A stretch of DNA of 64,000 nucleotides from an uncultured Collinsella sp. (GCA_958433005.1 CAUAWV010000001.1:66813-130812), one strand, 5' to 3'; counted from the stretch's first letter, positions 47,526-56,037 are shown. Made by a program: numbers and translations. Notes: a model not told the origin generated them from the letters alone.

Positions 47526-48925
47526 TTAACGGTCGTTTCGTTGCCGATATGAAGTCGCCCCGCACCCCCGATAACGAGGAGCCGGCTGCCGAGCGCGCCT
47601 GCGACTTCCGCCCCGTCGACAAGGGCTTCACCGAGGAGATGGCGCTGGCCGAGGCCGAGCGCTGCCTCAACTGCAAGAAGCCGTTCTGTGTTGAGGGCTG
47701 CCCCGTCAACATCAACATTCCCCGCTTTATCGAGCAGATCCGCGCGAAGGACTTCGGCGGCGCTCTCGATACCATTCGCGAGGACTCCATGCTTCCCGCC
47801 ATCTGCGGCCGCGTCTGCCCGCAGGAGAACCAGTGCGAGGGCAAGTGCATCCGTGGCAAGAAGTCCGAGCCCGTGGCCATCGGCCAGCTCGAGCGCTTCC
47901 TGGGTGACCGCCCCGAGCTCGCCTCCACGCCCAAGATGGCCCCCAAGAACGGCAAGAAGGTCGCTGTCGTCGGCTCCGGCCCGTCCGGCATCACCTGCGC
48001 CGGCGAGCTCGCCCGTAACGGCTTTGACGTTACCGTCTTTGAGGCCTTCTTCACCGGCGGCGGCGTGCTGGTCTACGGCATCCCCGAGTTCCGTCTGCCC
48101 AAGGCGGTCGTCAAACGCGAGATTGACGGCCTGGAGGACATGGGCGTCAAGTTTGAGTACAACTCCGTCGTGGGCAACATGGCCACGGCCGAGGAGCTGT
48201 TCGAGCAGGGCTTCGACGCCATCTACGTGGCGACCGGCGCTGGCCTGCCCAAGTTCCTCAACGTCCCCGGCGAGAACCTGCCCAACGTCTTCTTCGCGAA
48301 CGAGTACCTCACCCGCGTGAACCTGATGAAGGCCAACAAGTTCCCCGAGTACGACACCCCCACCAAGCACGGCAAGAACGTCGTTGTCTTTGGCGGCGGC
48401 AACGTGGCCATGGACGCCGTCCGTACCGCCAAGCGCCTGGGCGCCGAGCACGCCATCATCGCCTACCGTCGTACCGAGGACGAGATGCCCTGCCGTCGCG
48501 CCGAGCTGCACCATGCTAAGGCCGAGGGCGTCGAGGTTCTGCCGCTCGTCTCCCCGCTCGAGTTTGTCGCTGGCGAGGACGGCTCCGTGTGCGCCGTCAA
48601 GGTCCAGAAGATGGAACTCGGCGAGCCCGACGAGTCCGGCCGTCGTCGCCCGGTGCCCATCGAGGGCGCCATCGAGGAGATCCCCTGCGACGTCGCGATT
48701 TCGGCTATCGGCACCAACGCCAACCCCTTCGCAAAGAAGATCGGCGGCAAGATGGAGCTCAACAAGTGGGGCTACATCGTCGCCGACGAGGAGACCGGCC
48801 AGACCACCGATCCCCGCATCTGGGCCGGCGGCGACATCGTCACCGGTGCCGCTACGGTCATTCTGGCGATGGGCGCCGGCAAGAAGGCCGCCGCTTCCAT
48901 CACCAAGAGCCTGCTGGGCGAGTAA
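47516..48925 (+). CDS. nfnB: Ferredoxin:NADP oxidoreductase subunit beta (NfnB)
   Basis: 469 aa, GltD-like. N-terminal [4Fe-4S] sites with Cys50/53/58/62 (CLNCKKPFC...C) and Cys97/101/107/111, then two nucleotide-binding domains: VAVVGSGPSGITCAGELA (about 149-166) for FAD and VVVFGGGNVAMDAVRTA (about 289-305) for NADPH, ending with the AGGDIVTGAATVI motif (about 441-453). In the absence of a glutamate synthase large subunit next to it, the NfnAB assignment is preferred over GltD. Ends at a strong terminator. Confidence 0.92.
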   Translation: MPLVNGRFVADMKSPRTPDNEEPAAERACDFRPVDKGFTEEMALAEAERCLNCKKPFCVEGCPVNINIPRFIEQIRAKDFGGALDTIREDSMLPAICGRVCPQENQCEGKCIRGKKSEPVAIGQLERFLGDRPELASTPKMAPKNGKKVAVVGSGPSGITCAGELARNGFDVTVFEAFFTGGGVLVYGIPEFRLPKAVVKREIDGLEDMGVKFEYNSVVGNMATAEELFEQGFDAIYVATGAGLPKFLNVPGENLPNVFFANEYLTRVNLMKANKFPEYDTPTKHGKNVVVFGGGNVAMDAVRTAKRLGAEHAIIAYRRTEDEMPCRRAELHHAKAEGVEVLPLVSPLEFVAGEDGSVCAVKVQKMELGEPDESGRRRPVPIEGAIEEIPCDVAISAIGTNANPFAKKIGGKMELNKWGYIVADEETGQTTDPRIWAGGDIVTGAATVILAMGAGKKAAASITKSLLGE

Positions 48926-48953
48926 TCACCTACAGCACTAGCCGCCAAACGGC

Positions 48954-48992
48954 AAAGTCCCCGTCGAGCACACGCCCGGCGGGGACTTTTTT
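48954..48992 (+). terminator. Terminator after nfnAB
   Basis: Perfect 10-bp stem AAAGTCCCCG/CGGGGACTTT followed by a T-run, about 28 nt after the stop codon. Confidence 0.85.
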
Positions 48993-49008
48993 CTATGCCG
49001 GCCGCCCG

Positions 49009-49043
49009 ACCACCACAAAGGGGACAGGCACCTTTGTGGTGGT
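49009..49043. repeat. GGGACAG-family palindrome (CCACCACAAAGG arms)
   Basis: A perfect 13-bp inverted repeat ACCACCACAAAGG/CCTTTGTGGTGGT around the core GGACAGGCA. It ends about 10 nt beyond the stop codon (49053-49055) of the cytidylate-kinase-like gene on the minus strand. Confidence 0.85.
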
Positions 49044-49052
49044 TTTGGTCGG

Positions 49053-49676
49053 TTAGTCTTCGAGCTGCGCTACTTTGTAGCGGTAGGCAGCGGCGATAAC
49101 GTCTTTGCAGCCCTCGCGGCCCAGCTTGGCGCGGTTGACGACGATGTCCTTACCGCTCGTCATCTTCCACTTGCCGGCGCTGTAGCGCTTGTAGAATGCC
49201 TCGCGCGCCTTCTGCTGCTGCTTGACCAGCTTGGCGCCCTTCTTTTTATTAAGGCCTCGCTTTTTGCGCACAATCTCGACGCGGTCCTCAAAAGGAGCGG
49301 TCACCAGCACGGCAATGTGGTTGGGGTTGTTACGCAGCAGGTAATCGGACAGACGGCCTTCGATAATGCAGCTCTCGGTCTCGCCCAGGTCCAAAATCAC
49401 CTGGCTCATCTTTTGGAACAACTTGTCCGAGTACGAACGCGCATCGTAGCGGTCGGGCAGGAACGCCATGTTCTCCACGGCCAGACGCTCGTCGTAGGCG
49501 GCCATCTTGTCGAGCGACTCGCCCGCGCGCAGCGACGCACGCACCAGCAGCTCGTTATCGTACAGCGGAATCCCCAACTCGTCGGCAAGCATGCGGCCAA
49601 TCTCGTGGCCCTCGGCGCCAAAGTCGCGCGCGATGGTAATGACCACAGGATTCTTCTTATTCTCCAGATCGCTCAT
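49053..49676 (-). CDS. Cytidylate kinase-like family protein
   Basis: 207 aa from the ATG at 49676 (AGAAAGGAAT upstream). The P-loop is unusual: ITIARDFGAEGHEIGRMLA (residues about 14-32) replaces the G-x-x-x-x-G-K-S/T of true Cmk with a G-x-E-G-x-x-I form characteristic of the Cytidylate_kin_2 family. Residues RDFGAEG, DNELLVRAS and EGRLSDYLL are conserved family positions. Function of this family is not established; nucleotide or small-molecule kinase activity is plausible. Bracketed by two GGGACAG repeats. Confidence 0.8.
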   Translation of the reverse strand: MSDLENKKNPVVITIARDFGAEGHEIGRMLADELGIPLYDNELLVRASLRAGESLDKMAAYDERLAVENMAFLPDRYDARSYSDKLFQKMSQVILDLGETESCIIEGRLSDYLLRNNPNHIAVLVTAPFEDRVEIVRKKRGLNKKKGAKLVKQQQKAREAFYKRYSAGKWKMTSGKDIVVNRAKLGREGCKDVIAAAYRYKVAQLED

Positions 49677-49693
49677 CGCGATTCCTTTCTCTA

Positions 49694-49722
49694 TGTGACA
49701 AAGGGGCTGTCCCTTTGCCACA
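49694..49722. repeat. GGGACAG-family palindrome (TGTGGCAAAGGG arms)
   Basis: TGTGRCAAAGGG arms separated by 5 nt form a near-perfect hairpin (one mismatch in 12) with core AAGGGACAGCCCCTT on the minus strand. It begins about 2 nt past the stop codon (49725-49727) of the amino-acid permease gene and lies in the leader of the kinase-like gene. Confidence 0.82.
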
Positions 49723-49724
49723 TT

Positions 49725-50363
49725 CTACGCTGCCACCATTCGCCTCTGATATGCGCGAACCAGCAGCGAGATACCAAAGTTGAGCACAAAGTACATCGCA
49801 AACACCAGGCCGTAGAGCATAAGCACCTGCGACAGGTCGATCGCATGGGCCATCACGACGTTTGCCGTGTACATGAGCTCGGCCACGTTAATGCCCGAAA
49901 GATACGAGCTGTCCTTGATGACGGTCGTGCACTGGCTAAACAGCGCCGGGATGATCGTCTTAAACGTCTGCGGCAGAATGATGTAGCGCATGGTGGCAAA
50001 GAAGCCAAAACCCTGGCTCTGCGCTGCCTCAAACTGGCCGCGCGGAATCGAGTTGAGGCCGCCGCGCACGATCTCGGCCATAACGGCGCTGGTAAACAGC
50101 GTAAAGGCGATGGTCGAAATCACAATGTCCAAACCCTGCACCGTAAAGTAGATAAACAGAATCCACAGCAGGTTCGGCGTGCAGCGGAACAGCTCGATAT
50201 AGGCGCTCACCAAAATACGGAACGGGCGGGGCGCATAGCTCTTAATGAGCGCCAGCACCGTGCCAAAGATGAGCGAGAAAAAGATCGACAGCGCCGAGAT
50301 CTCGATGGTCTTAACAAAACCGCCCCAAATGTAGAGCAGGTTGGTCGCGTTGAAGATTTCCAT
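49725..50363 (-). CDS. Amino acid ABC transporter permease (GlnP/HisM type)
   Basis: 212 aa, five membrane helices. The EAA coupling loop is SIPRGQFEAAQSQGFGFFATMRYIILPQ shortened here to its core EAAQSQGFG, which contacts the ATPase; RCTPNLLWILF is the other family hallmark. It follows the other permease with 3 nt between stop and start. The two permeases probably form a heterodimer for polar amino acids. Confidence 0.9.
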   Translation of the reverse strand: MEIFNATNLLYIWGGFVKTIEISALSIFFSLIFGTVLALIKSYAPRPFRILVSAYIELFRCTPNLLWILFIYFTVQGLDIVISTIAFTLFTSAVMAEIVRGGLNSIPRGQFEAAQSQGFGFFATMRYIILPQTFKTIIPALFSQCTTVIKDSSYLSGINVAELMYTANVVMAHAIDLSQVLMLYGLVFAMYFVLNFGISLLVRAYQRRMVAA

Positions 50364-50366
50364 GCG

Positions 50367-51113
50367 CTAGGCCTCCTCTACGTTGTCGAGCCCCAGCTCG
50401 GCCAGGCTCACGCCGCGCGGACGCTCCTTGGAGCGGCGCTCGAGCCACTGCACCAGCATGGCGAGCGGAAAGCAGATGATGAAGTACATAAGGCAGCAGA
50501 CGATGTATCCCTGCAGGTAGCCGTACAGACTCACAAAGTTGTCGGAACGATACATAAGGTCGCCGCCGGCCACAAGCGCCAGCACCGACGTGTTCTTGAC
50601 CAGGTTGAGCGCCTGGTTACACAGCGGCGGCAGAATGATCTTGAACGTCTGGGGCAGTACGATGTACCAGTATGCCTGCGCACGGGTGAAGCCCTGGCTC
50701 TGGGCCGCCTCCATCTGACCGCGTGGAACGGCCTCGATGCCGGTGCGGATGACCTCCGAAATGTAGGCCGCGTGATACAGGCCCACGCCCAAGAAGCCCA
50801 ACACGAACGGCGCGATACGCACCGGCTGGTCGGCACCGGTTATGGCCTGCAAAAACTGCGGACCGGCCATGTACATAAAGAGCACCTGTACGGGCAACGG
50901 GGTGTTCTGGTAAAACTCCACGTACACGCGACTTATGGCGCGCAGCACGCGCGAGCGAGTGGTAGAGAACACACCCAGCAGCGTGCCCAGCACCAGCGAC
51001 AGCAGCAGACCGGCAACGACCACCTGCAGCGTCACGCCAAAGCCCTCCCAGAAGGGCCCCATGTTTTGAAATGTCGTCGACCAACGGTCGGCGTCAAATA
51101 ATCCTTCGAGCAT
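50367..51113 (-). CDS. Amino acid ABC transporter permease (GlnP/HisQ type)
   Basis: 248 aa from the ATG at 51113 (AAGGAAGGAA upstream). Five or six helices, with QNTPLPVQVLF and the coupling loop VPRGQMEAAQSQGFTRAQ. It lies 25 nt after the substrate-binding protein gene. The C-terminal ~25 residues (SKERPRGVSLAELGLDNVEE) form a polar tail. Confidence 0.9.
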   Translation of the reverse strand: MLEGLFDADRWSTTFQNMGPFWEGFGVTLQVVVAGLLLSLVLGTLLGVFSTTRSRVLRAISRVYVEFYQNTPLPVQVLFMYMAGPQFLQAITGADQPVRIAPFVLGFLGVGLYHAAYISEVIRTGIEAVPRGQMEAAQSQGFTRAQAYWYIVLPQTFKIILPPLCNQALNLVKNTSVLALVAGGDLMYRSDNFVSLYGYLQGYIVCCLMYFIICFPLAMLVQWLERRSKERPRGVSLAELGLDNVEEA

Positions 51114-51138
51114 TTGATTCCTTCCTTGGACGATGCGT

Positions 51139-52014
51139 CTATACAAGACCCCAGGTCTTGACCTCTTGGTCGAGCCAGCCGTCGGCCAGACGATCGCAAA
51201 TCACCTGATCGACCACGGCCGAAAGGTCGCAGCCCTTCTTGGTCGCCACGCCGTAGCCCTGCTCGCCAAACTTGACCTCGGGCTGCAGCAGCTCAACGGT
51301 CTCGTTCATGTAACCGGCCAGCGTGGAGCGGTCCATGGCAAAGACGTCGATATTGCCGGCGTCGAGCGAACTCTTGATGATGGGGTAGCCGCTAAAGGCC
51401 CTAAACTCGGGCTTGCAGCTAAAGCCGTTGTCCTTGATCATCTGCTCGATCAGGCCCTGCGTGGTGGCACCCTGGCTCACGCCAATGACCTTGCCGTCCA
51501 AGTCCTCAATCGAGGTAAAGCCCGAACGCTTCTTGACCATGAGTCCCACGTAGTCGGTGCGGTACGGCGTCGAGAAATCCCAGCTCTTCTTGCGCTCGTC
51601 GGTGATGGTGTAGGTCGCCGCGACCACGTCGAGTTGGCCGTTATCGATCAGCGGGCCGCGCGTCTTGGGCGTTACGTCGGTAAACTCGACAAGCTCCTGG
51701 GCGCGGGCCTCCTTGTAGCTCACGCCAAAGACGGCAGCGGCGATCTGGTAGCACAAATCGACTTCCATGCCCTCAAAGCGGCCCTTGGCGGTGTCGTAAT
51801 AGCCATAGCCGGGAACGTCCTTCTTGACGCCGGCATTCAGATGTCCACGCGACTTGATGGCCGCAAGCTTGGACCCCTTGTCGGAGCCCTCGCCGCTGGT
51901 GGAGTTGCCGCAACCGGTAAGCGCGGTCCCCGCCAGCGCAAGCATGCCGGCGCCCGCCAGCTGCAAAAAGTGACGGCGCGATACAGCCGCCCTCGTTATA
52001 TCCGTCATGTCCAT
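51139..52014 (-). CDS. Amino acid ABC transporter substrate-binding lipoprotein (Tat-type signal)
   Basis: About 291 aa. The signal region has a twin-arginine motif (SRRHFLQLAG) and a lipobox (LTGC), so it is predicted to be exported by Tat and anchored as a lipoprotein. The mature part is a periplasmic-binding-protein-like fold of the SBP_bac_3 type: GRFEGMEVDLCYQIAAAVFG, LDVVAATYTITDERK, DFSTPYRTDYVGLMVKK and GKVIGVSQGATTQ. Binds polar amino acids such as glutamine, glutamate or similar. Tat export of a lipoprotein SBP is less common than Sec export. Confidence 0.9.
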   Translation of the reverse strand: MDMTDITRAAVSRRHFLQLAGAGMLALAGTALTGCGNSTSGEGSDKGSKLAAIKSRGHLNAGVKKDVPGYGYYDTAKGRFEGMEVDLCYQIAAAVFGVSYKEARAQELVEFTDVTPKTRGPLIDNGQLDVVAATYTITDERKKSWDFSTPYRTDYVGLMVKKRSGFTSIEDLDGKVIGVSQGATTQGLIEQMIKDNGFSCKPEFRAFSGYPIIKSSLDAGNIDVFAMDRSTLAGYMNETVELLQPEVKFGEQGYGVATKKGCDLSAVVDQVICDRLADGWLDQEVKTWGLV

Positions 52015-52022
52015 CACCGCGC

Positions 52023-52754
52023 CTAGTGCAGAATCTTGGACAGGAACTCGCGGCAGCGCGGGTTCTCGGGGTTATCGAAGAAGTGCTCGGGCGCGCCCTC
52101 CTCCAGGATGCGGCCGTCCTCCATAAAGATGACGCGGTCGGCCACCTGGCGCGCAAAGCCCATCTCGTGCGTCACGCAGATCATGGTGATGTCCTCCTGC
52201 GCGAGCTCGATCATAACGTCGAGCACCTCCTGCACCATCTCGGGGTCGAGCGCCGAGGTCGGCTCGTCAAACAGGATGATGGGCTGCTTGGTGCACAGGG
52301 CGCGGGCGATGGCGATGCGCTGCTGCTGACCACCCGAGAGATTCTGCGGATACTCGCCGGCCTTATGCGCCATGCCGACGCGCTTGAGCGCGGCGATGGC
52401 GATCTCGGTCGCCTCCTCCTTGCTCTTCTTTTGCAGCTTGATGGGCGCGAGCGTCAGGTTACCGAGCACCGTCATGTTGGGATACAGGTTGAACTGCTGA
52501 AACACCATGGAGCTATACTTGCGGGCCATCTCCAGGTGATTCTTTTTGGTGAGCGGCGTACCGTCGATGATGACCTCGCCCGACGTGGGCTCCTCAAGAT
52601 AATCGACGCAGCGGATGAGCGTCGACTTGCCCGAGCCGGAAGGCCCGATCATTACGAGCTTCTCGCCGCGCTTGACGGTGAGGTTGATATCTTTGAGCAC
52701 ATGCAGGTCGCCAAAGTACTTGTTGAGATGCTTGATCTCGATCATGTCTGCCAT
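52023..52754 (-). CDS. Amino acid ABC transporter ATP-binding protein (GlnQ type)
   Basis: 243 aa. Walker A GPSGSGKST, Q-loop MVFQQFNLYPNMTVL, signature LSGGQQQR, Walker B ILFDEPTSALDPE and VTHEMGFA are all present and match the GlnQ/HisP group. First gene of the four-gene importer operon (ATPase, binding protein, permease, permease). AGGGAAGGGA precedes the ATG. Confidence 0.93.
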   Translation of the reverse strand: MADMIEIKHLNKYFGDLHVLKDINLTVKRGEKLVMIGPSGSGKSTLIRCVDYLEEPTSGEVIIDGTPLTKKNHLEMARKYSSMVFQQFNLYPNMTVLGNLTLAPIKLQKKSKEEATEIAIAALKRVGMAHKAGEYPQNLSGGQQQRIAIARALCTKQPIILFDEPTSALDPEMVQEVLDVMIELAQEDITMICVTHEMGFARQVADRVIFMEDGRILEEGAPEHFFDNPENPRCREFLSKILH

Positions 52755-52789
52755 GGATGTCCCTTCCCTGCGTTTACACGAGTTGAACT

Positions 52790-52795
52790 ATTGTA
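52790..52795 (-). promoter_or_regulatory. Promoter -10 element of the amino acid importer operon
   Basis: TACAAT (minus strand) about 36 nt before the glnQ-type start. No clear -35. Confidence 0.45.
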
Positions 52796-52869
52796 CGGAA
52801 AGAACCACGTTTCCGCAGCCCACACTACATCCCCGTAAAGAACCCGCAACCTTCCGCCCACTCATTAGG

Positions 52870-52954
52870 CACTCATTGGGGACAGACTTAAATGAGTGCC
52901 CAATGAGTAGGTGGTCATTCAAGGGTACTCATTTAAGTCTGTCCCCAATGAGTG
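52870..52954. repeat. GGGGACAG-family palindrome with perfect 28-bp arms
   Basis: Arms 52870-52897 and 52927-52954 are perfect reverse complements over 28 bp, built on CACTCATTGGGGACAGAC. The loop (about 29 nt) repeats CCAATGAGTAGG. The same unit as at 8928 and 12570. Unlike most copies, it is not next to a stop codon. Confidence 0.85.
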
Positions 52955-53004
52955 AAGTCTCCCCAGTGAGCGCCCAACCGTCCTTGTTGAGCATAAGTCA
53001 GCGA

Positions 53005-53103
53005 AAACCCGTACACGCGAGCAAGGTGACGTGAAATGAAAGGGCGCAGACCTTATGGTCGCGCCCTTGAAATTGAACGTCAGATTGCCGTGTGTACGGG
53101 TTT
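53005..53103. repeat. Nested hairpin element E
   Basis: Outer arms AAACCCGTACAC/GTGTACGGGTTT (53005-53016, 53092-53103), inside which GACGT/ACGTC, AAGGGCGC/GCGCCCTT and GACC/GGTC stems nest. The whole 99 nt therefore folds as a stacked hairpin. Just beyond it is a separate perfect 12-bp hairpin GTTACGCGGTTT/AAACCGCGTAAC (53117-53128, 53133-53144), 4 nt from the yqeY stop. Confidence 0.7.
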
Positions 53104-53147
53104 GCAGCGTCGAGCCGTTACGCGGTTTGGTAAAACCGCGTAACAAA

Positions 53148-53591
53148 TTACGCGAGTTTGGCTCCGACGATCTTTGCCGCGGCAGGCTTATCGAAGTTGC
53201 CGCCGGTGGCCTTGCCGAGTGCTCCCATGACCTGGCCCATCTGCTTCTTGGACGTGGCGCCCAGCTCGGCGATAACCTGCTCGATCAGAGCCTCGAGTTC
53301 CTCGCCCGAAACCTGTGCGGGCAGCAGGCTCTCCAGAATCTTGACCTGCTCGGTCAGGTTGTCGGTACGCTCCTGGTCGGTACCGGCCTTAATGGACATC
53401 TCCAGCGTCTCGCTCGTCTGCTTAATCAGACGCTTGATCATGCTGTTGACGTCTTCCTCGGTCACGTCGCGGCGCTCGTTAACCTCGATATTCTTCACCT
53501 CGGCCTTGACCTGGCGAATGACAGACAGGCGAACCTTGTCCTTGGCCTTCATGGCCGCAATCATTTCCTTCTGCAGCTCTTCGTTGGTCAT
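53148..53591 (-). CDS. yqeY: GatB/YqeY domain-containing protein
   Basis: 147 aa from the ATG at 53591 (AGGAGG upstream). Mostly helical; the opening EELQKEMIAAMKAKDKVRLSVIR and the C-terminal TSKKQMGQVMGALGKATGG are the standard family landmarks. Homologous to the tail domain of GatB, which binds tRNA; the free-standing form's role is uncertain. Directly downstream of the parvulin gene. Confidence 0.93.
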   Translation of the reverse strand: MTNEELQKEMIAAMKAKDKVRLSVIRQVKAEVKNIEVNERRDVTEEDVNSMIKRLIKQTSETLEMSIKAGTDQERTDNLTEQVKILESLLPAQVSGEELEALIEQVIAELGATSKKQMGQVMGALGKATGGNFDKPAAAKIVGAKLA

Positions 53592-53645
53592 CTGCAAATC
53601 CTCCTCAATAGTGTGGGCGGCACTCGCACGAGTACCGCCCCATGA

Positions 53646-54866
53646 TTACTCAGTCGTCGACGAATCGTCGGTCGAACTCTTGGTGACGCCCTTCAGACTG
53701 ACGTTATATGGGACGTCCTTGGGCATGGGGTTAACGGTGATGTCGGCGTCCTTCTTGTACTGCTCCAGCCACTCGCTGTATGCGGTGCTTGCCGCCTGCG
53801 TCTTCACCACGTTAGAGACATACTTCTTGATGTCCTTGGGTACCTGCTTGATGTCATCGACCTGACTATCGACATGGAAGTAGTCGGTGCACTTGATGAC
53901 GTGGTAACCGTACGTCGACTCGATCACGTCGCTCACATCGCCCTTGTTGAGCCCCTCGAGCGCCGTCTGGTAGCTGTCGACGAAGGTGGTGAGCTTATCC
54001 CAACCCACATCGCCCTTCTTCTCCTTGGAGCCGGTGTCGTCGGAATACTGCTTCACGGCGTCCTCAAAGCTCAGTTCGCCGGAGTTGATTTTGTCCAGGC
54101 ACTCCTGCGCCTTGGCCTTGGCGGCGGCCTTGTCCTCGTCAGATGCGTCGGAATCAACCTTGATCAGGATGTTCGATGAGCGGCGGGCATCGTTGTAGTT
54201 AGACAGGTTCTCGTTGATGTAATCGACGATCTCACTGTCCTTGGGCTTACTGGTGGGCGCCACGGCGTCCTTAAGCTTTTGCTGTGCCAGGTTCTCCTTG
54301 AGCGAGTCCTTGTAGGTGTCCTCGGTATAGCCGTAGGTCTTAAGGGTCTTCTTAAAGGCCTTGGCACCGCCCGCGCTCTTGCACGCGTCCTTCCATGCCT
54401 TCTCGACCTCCTCGTCCGACACCGTCACGCCGTTTTCCTTCTGCGCCTGCTGGAGCAGAATCTGCTGCGTGTAGGAATCGATGAGCTGCTTGCGGTACTT
54501 TTTGGGCGTCAGGTCGTTGTCGACCAGATACTGCGCCCAGTCCTTGTCCTTGGTGTAACCGTAGGACGTGCGCATGCTCATGATCTGCTTGGTCACGGTG
54601 TCCTCGGTGAGGTTGGTGCCGTTGATGGTGGCGGCGACACCGCCGGTAAGCTTGTAGCTCGAGGTATCCTCTGCCTGCGACATGAGACCGGAGCATGCCA
54701 TGGCCGAGACGGAAAGCAGCATTGCCAGCACGCCGATAACCACCAGGACGATCTTGACGGTCTTAGACACGTACGTCTTGCGCTGCTTCTTACGAGAGCT
54801 GGAGGCAGCGCGAGCCTGCTGCTCGGGCGTCGGCTCGGCCTCGGAGTTCTTTTTCTTGTTTGCCAT
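53646..54866 (-). CDS. Membrane-anchored parvulin-type peptidyl-prolyl isomerase (PrsA/SurA-like)
   Basis: 406 aa. A basic cytoplasmic stretch (1-35), one membrane helix (about 37-58) with a Cys in MACSGL that could be a lipobox, a SurA_N-like helical chaperone region (about 75-220), and a parvulin domain (about 225-340: RRSSNILIKV, ISGELSF-type loop as NSGELSFEDAVKQYSDD, GDVGWD, YGYHVIKC). Assists folding of exported proteins. The Lys- and Asp-rich content is typical of extracytoplasmic Gram-positive PrsA. 'CGAAAGGCC' precedes the ATG. Confidence 0.87.
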   Translation of the reverse strand: MANKKKNSEAEPTPEQQARAASSSRKKQRKTYVSKTVKIVLVVIGVLAMLLSVSAMACSGLMSQAEDTSSYKLTGGVAATINGTNLTEDTVTKQIMSMRTSYGYTKDKDWAQYLVDNDLTPKKYRKQLIDSYTQQILLQQAQKENGVTVSDEEVEKAWKDACKSAGGAKAFKKTLKTYGYTEDTYKDSLKENLAQQKLKDAVAPTSKPKDSEIVDYINENLSNYNDARRSSNILIKVDSDASDEDKAAAKAKAQECLDKINSGELSFEDAVKQYSDDTGSKEKKGDVGWDKLTTFVDSYQTALEGLNKGDVSDVIESTYGYHVIKCTDYFHVDSQVDDIKQVPKDIKKYVSNVVKTQAASTAYSEWLEQYKKDADITVNPMPKDVPYNVSLKGVTKSSTDDSSTTE

Positions 54867-54944
54867 AGTTGGCCTTTCGCATCACGAATCGAACAAACGC
54901 CATTGTGTCACAACGCGGACCCCGCGACACACCTGGTGCATGGG

Positions 54945-55030
54945 GGACAGGTTAATCTGCACCATTTTGGTGCAAAGGGGACGGGTCTGGCAGCCGGCAG
55001 TTAGGGACAGTCCCCAAGTGCCGGCTCAGC
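54945..55030. repeat. GGGACAG-family double palindrome
   Basis: First part contains GGGGGACAGGTTAATC and a hairpin TGCACC/GGTGCA (54958-54974); second part is GCCGGCA/TGCCGGC (54993-54999, 55019-55025) enclosing the perfect palindrome GGGACAGTCCC (55004-55014). It ends a few bases from the EIIA stop codon at 55037. Confidence 0.8.
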
Positions 55031-55036
55031 CCCACC

Positions 55037-55504
55037 TTAGAAGTGACGGCGGATGGCGTCGACCATGCTCTGGCATGTGGTCTGGCCGAGCACATCGGCT
55101 GCGGCGTCGGCATCCATAAAGATATTCATAAGCGATTGCAGGGCCTCGACCTGGCCGCCCGGCTCGGCGATGCCCAGATTGATGATAATCTGCGCCGGCA
55201 CGGGGGCACCCATGCCCGCCATTGCACTGAACACCACGGGCGCCGCGGGCTTTACCACCGCGATATAGGGCTTAGCCACAAATCCGGGATCGGTGTGCGG
55301 GATGGCGATGTTGGCTGCCGGCATGGCAAGACCCGTGGGATAGGCATCCTCGCGCGTGCGGACGGCATCGAGCCAACCGTCGGCAATGTAGCCGCGCGGA
55401 GCAAGCTCACTCTCGAGTTGCGCAAACACCTCATCCGGCGTCGCGCACTCCCAATCAAAAAACACCAGCTCAGGCGAGAATAGTATCTCGGCGTTATCCG
55501 CCAT
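55037..55504 (-). CDS. PTS EIIA-like protein (fructose/mannitol type, lone)
   Basis: 155 aa from the ATG at 55504 (GGAGGACGG upstream). The phosphorylation site is His in NIAIPHTDP (about 65-73), and the surrounding fold (YIADGWLDAVRTREDAYPTGLAMP, AAPVVFSAMAGMG) is EIIA type 2. No EIIB or EIIC gene is near, so the protein may act with a distant transporter or as a regulator. The upstream GAT-family arrangement seen in galactitol systems is absent. Confidence 0.85.
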   Translation of the reverse strand: MADNAEILFSPELVFFDWECATPDEVFAQLESELAPRGYIADGWLDAVRTREDAYPTGLAMPAANIAIPHTDPGFVAKPYIAVVKPAAPVVFSAMAGMGAPVPAQIIINLGIAEPGGQVEALQSLMNIFMDADAAADVLGQTTCQSMVDAIRRHF

Positions 55505-55569
55505 ACCGTCCTCCAAAGTTGCATGAGGTTCACAATGCCCCATATGATAGCGAAACGAGGCAGGCAGGG

Positions 55570-56037
55570 TTAGTCGAGGATTCCAATCATATCGAGTGCA
55601 CGGGCAGGCGTCAGGCAAACTTCGGGCATCGCCTCCAGCATGCGCCGGTCACTCGTGACCACGTAGTCAACATCCGCCGTCTCGCCCGAAGCGATGATGA
55701 GGTTGTCTTCAAGATCCGGCATGCGTTTGCCAAGCATGCGCGCCATCTCGCACTCTGCCAACGAAAGCGGAGAGGCGGTTGCCACTTGCATCATGTGCTC
55801 AATGCAGGCCCATGACGCCGAGGCAAACGACACGTTAATCCCATTCACATTCCGCCGGGCTAGTCGCCGAGGCAAGATATAGAACACGTCTTTTGCCGTC
55901 GTTGGCGCATACAGAAGGTCGATCTTTCCCGCCTCGGCCAGTTCAACCAATCTCTTCGCTTCGTCGAACGCCCCCTCTTGCAGGTAATAATCGAGCCAAA
56001 CGTTCGTATCTACCAAGAGATGCTTTGCCTCAATCAT
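55570..56037 (-). CDS. PIN-domain RNase toxin
   Basis: 155 aa from the ATG at 56037. Acidic catalytic residues of the PIN fold: the first Asp in LLVDTNVWLDYY, Glu/Asp in EDNLIIAS and Asp in VTSDRRMLEA. Start ATG overlaps the antitoxin stop (ATGA, 4 nt). PIN toxins cut RNA, often tRNA or mRNA. Partner is a RelB/DinJ-like antitoxin, which more often accompanies RelE-type toxins. Confidence 0.85.
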   Translation of the reverse strand: MIEAKHLLVDTNVWLDYYLQEGAFDEAKRLVELAEAGKIDLLYAPTTAKDVFYILPRRLARRNVNGINVSFASASWACIEHMMQVATASPLSLAECEMARMLGKRMPDLEDNLIIASGETADVDYVVTSDRRMLEAMPEVCLTPARALDMIGILD

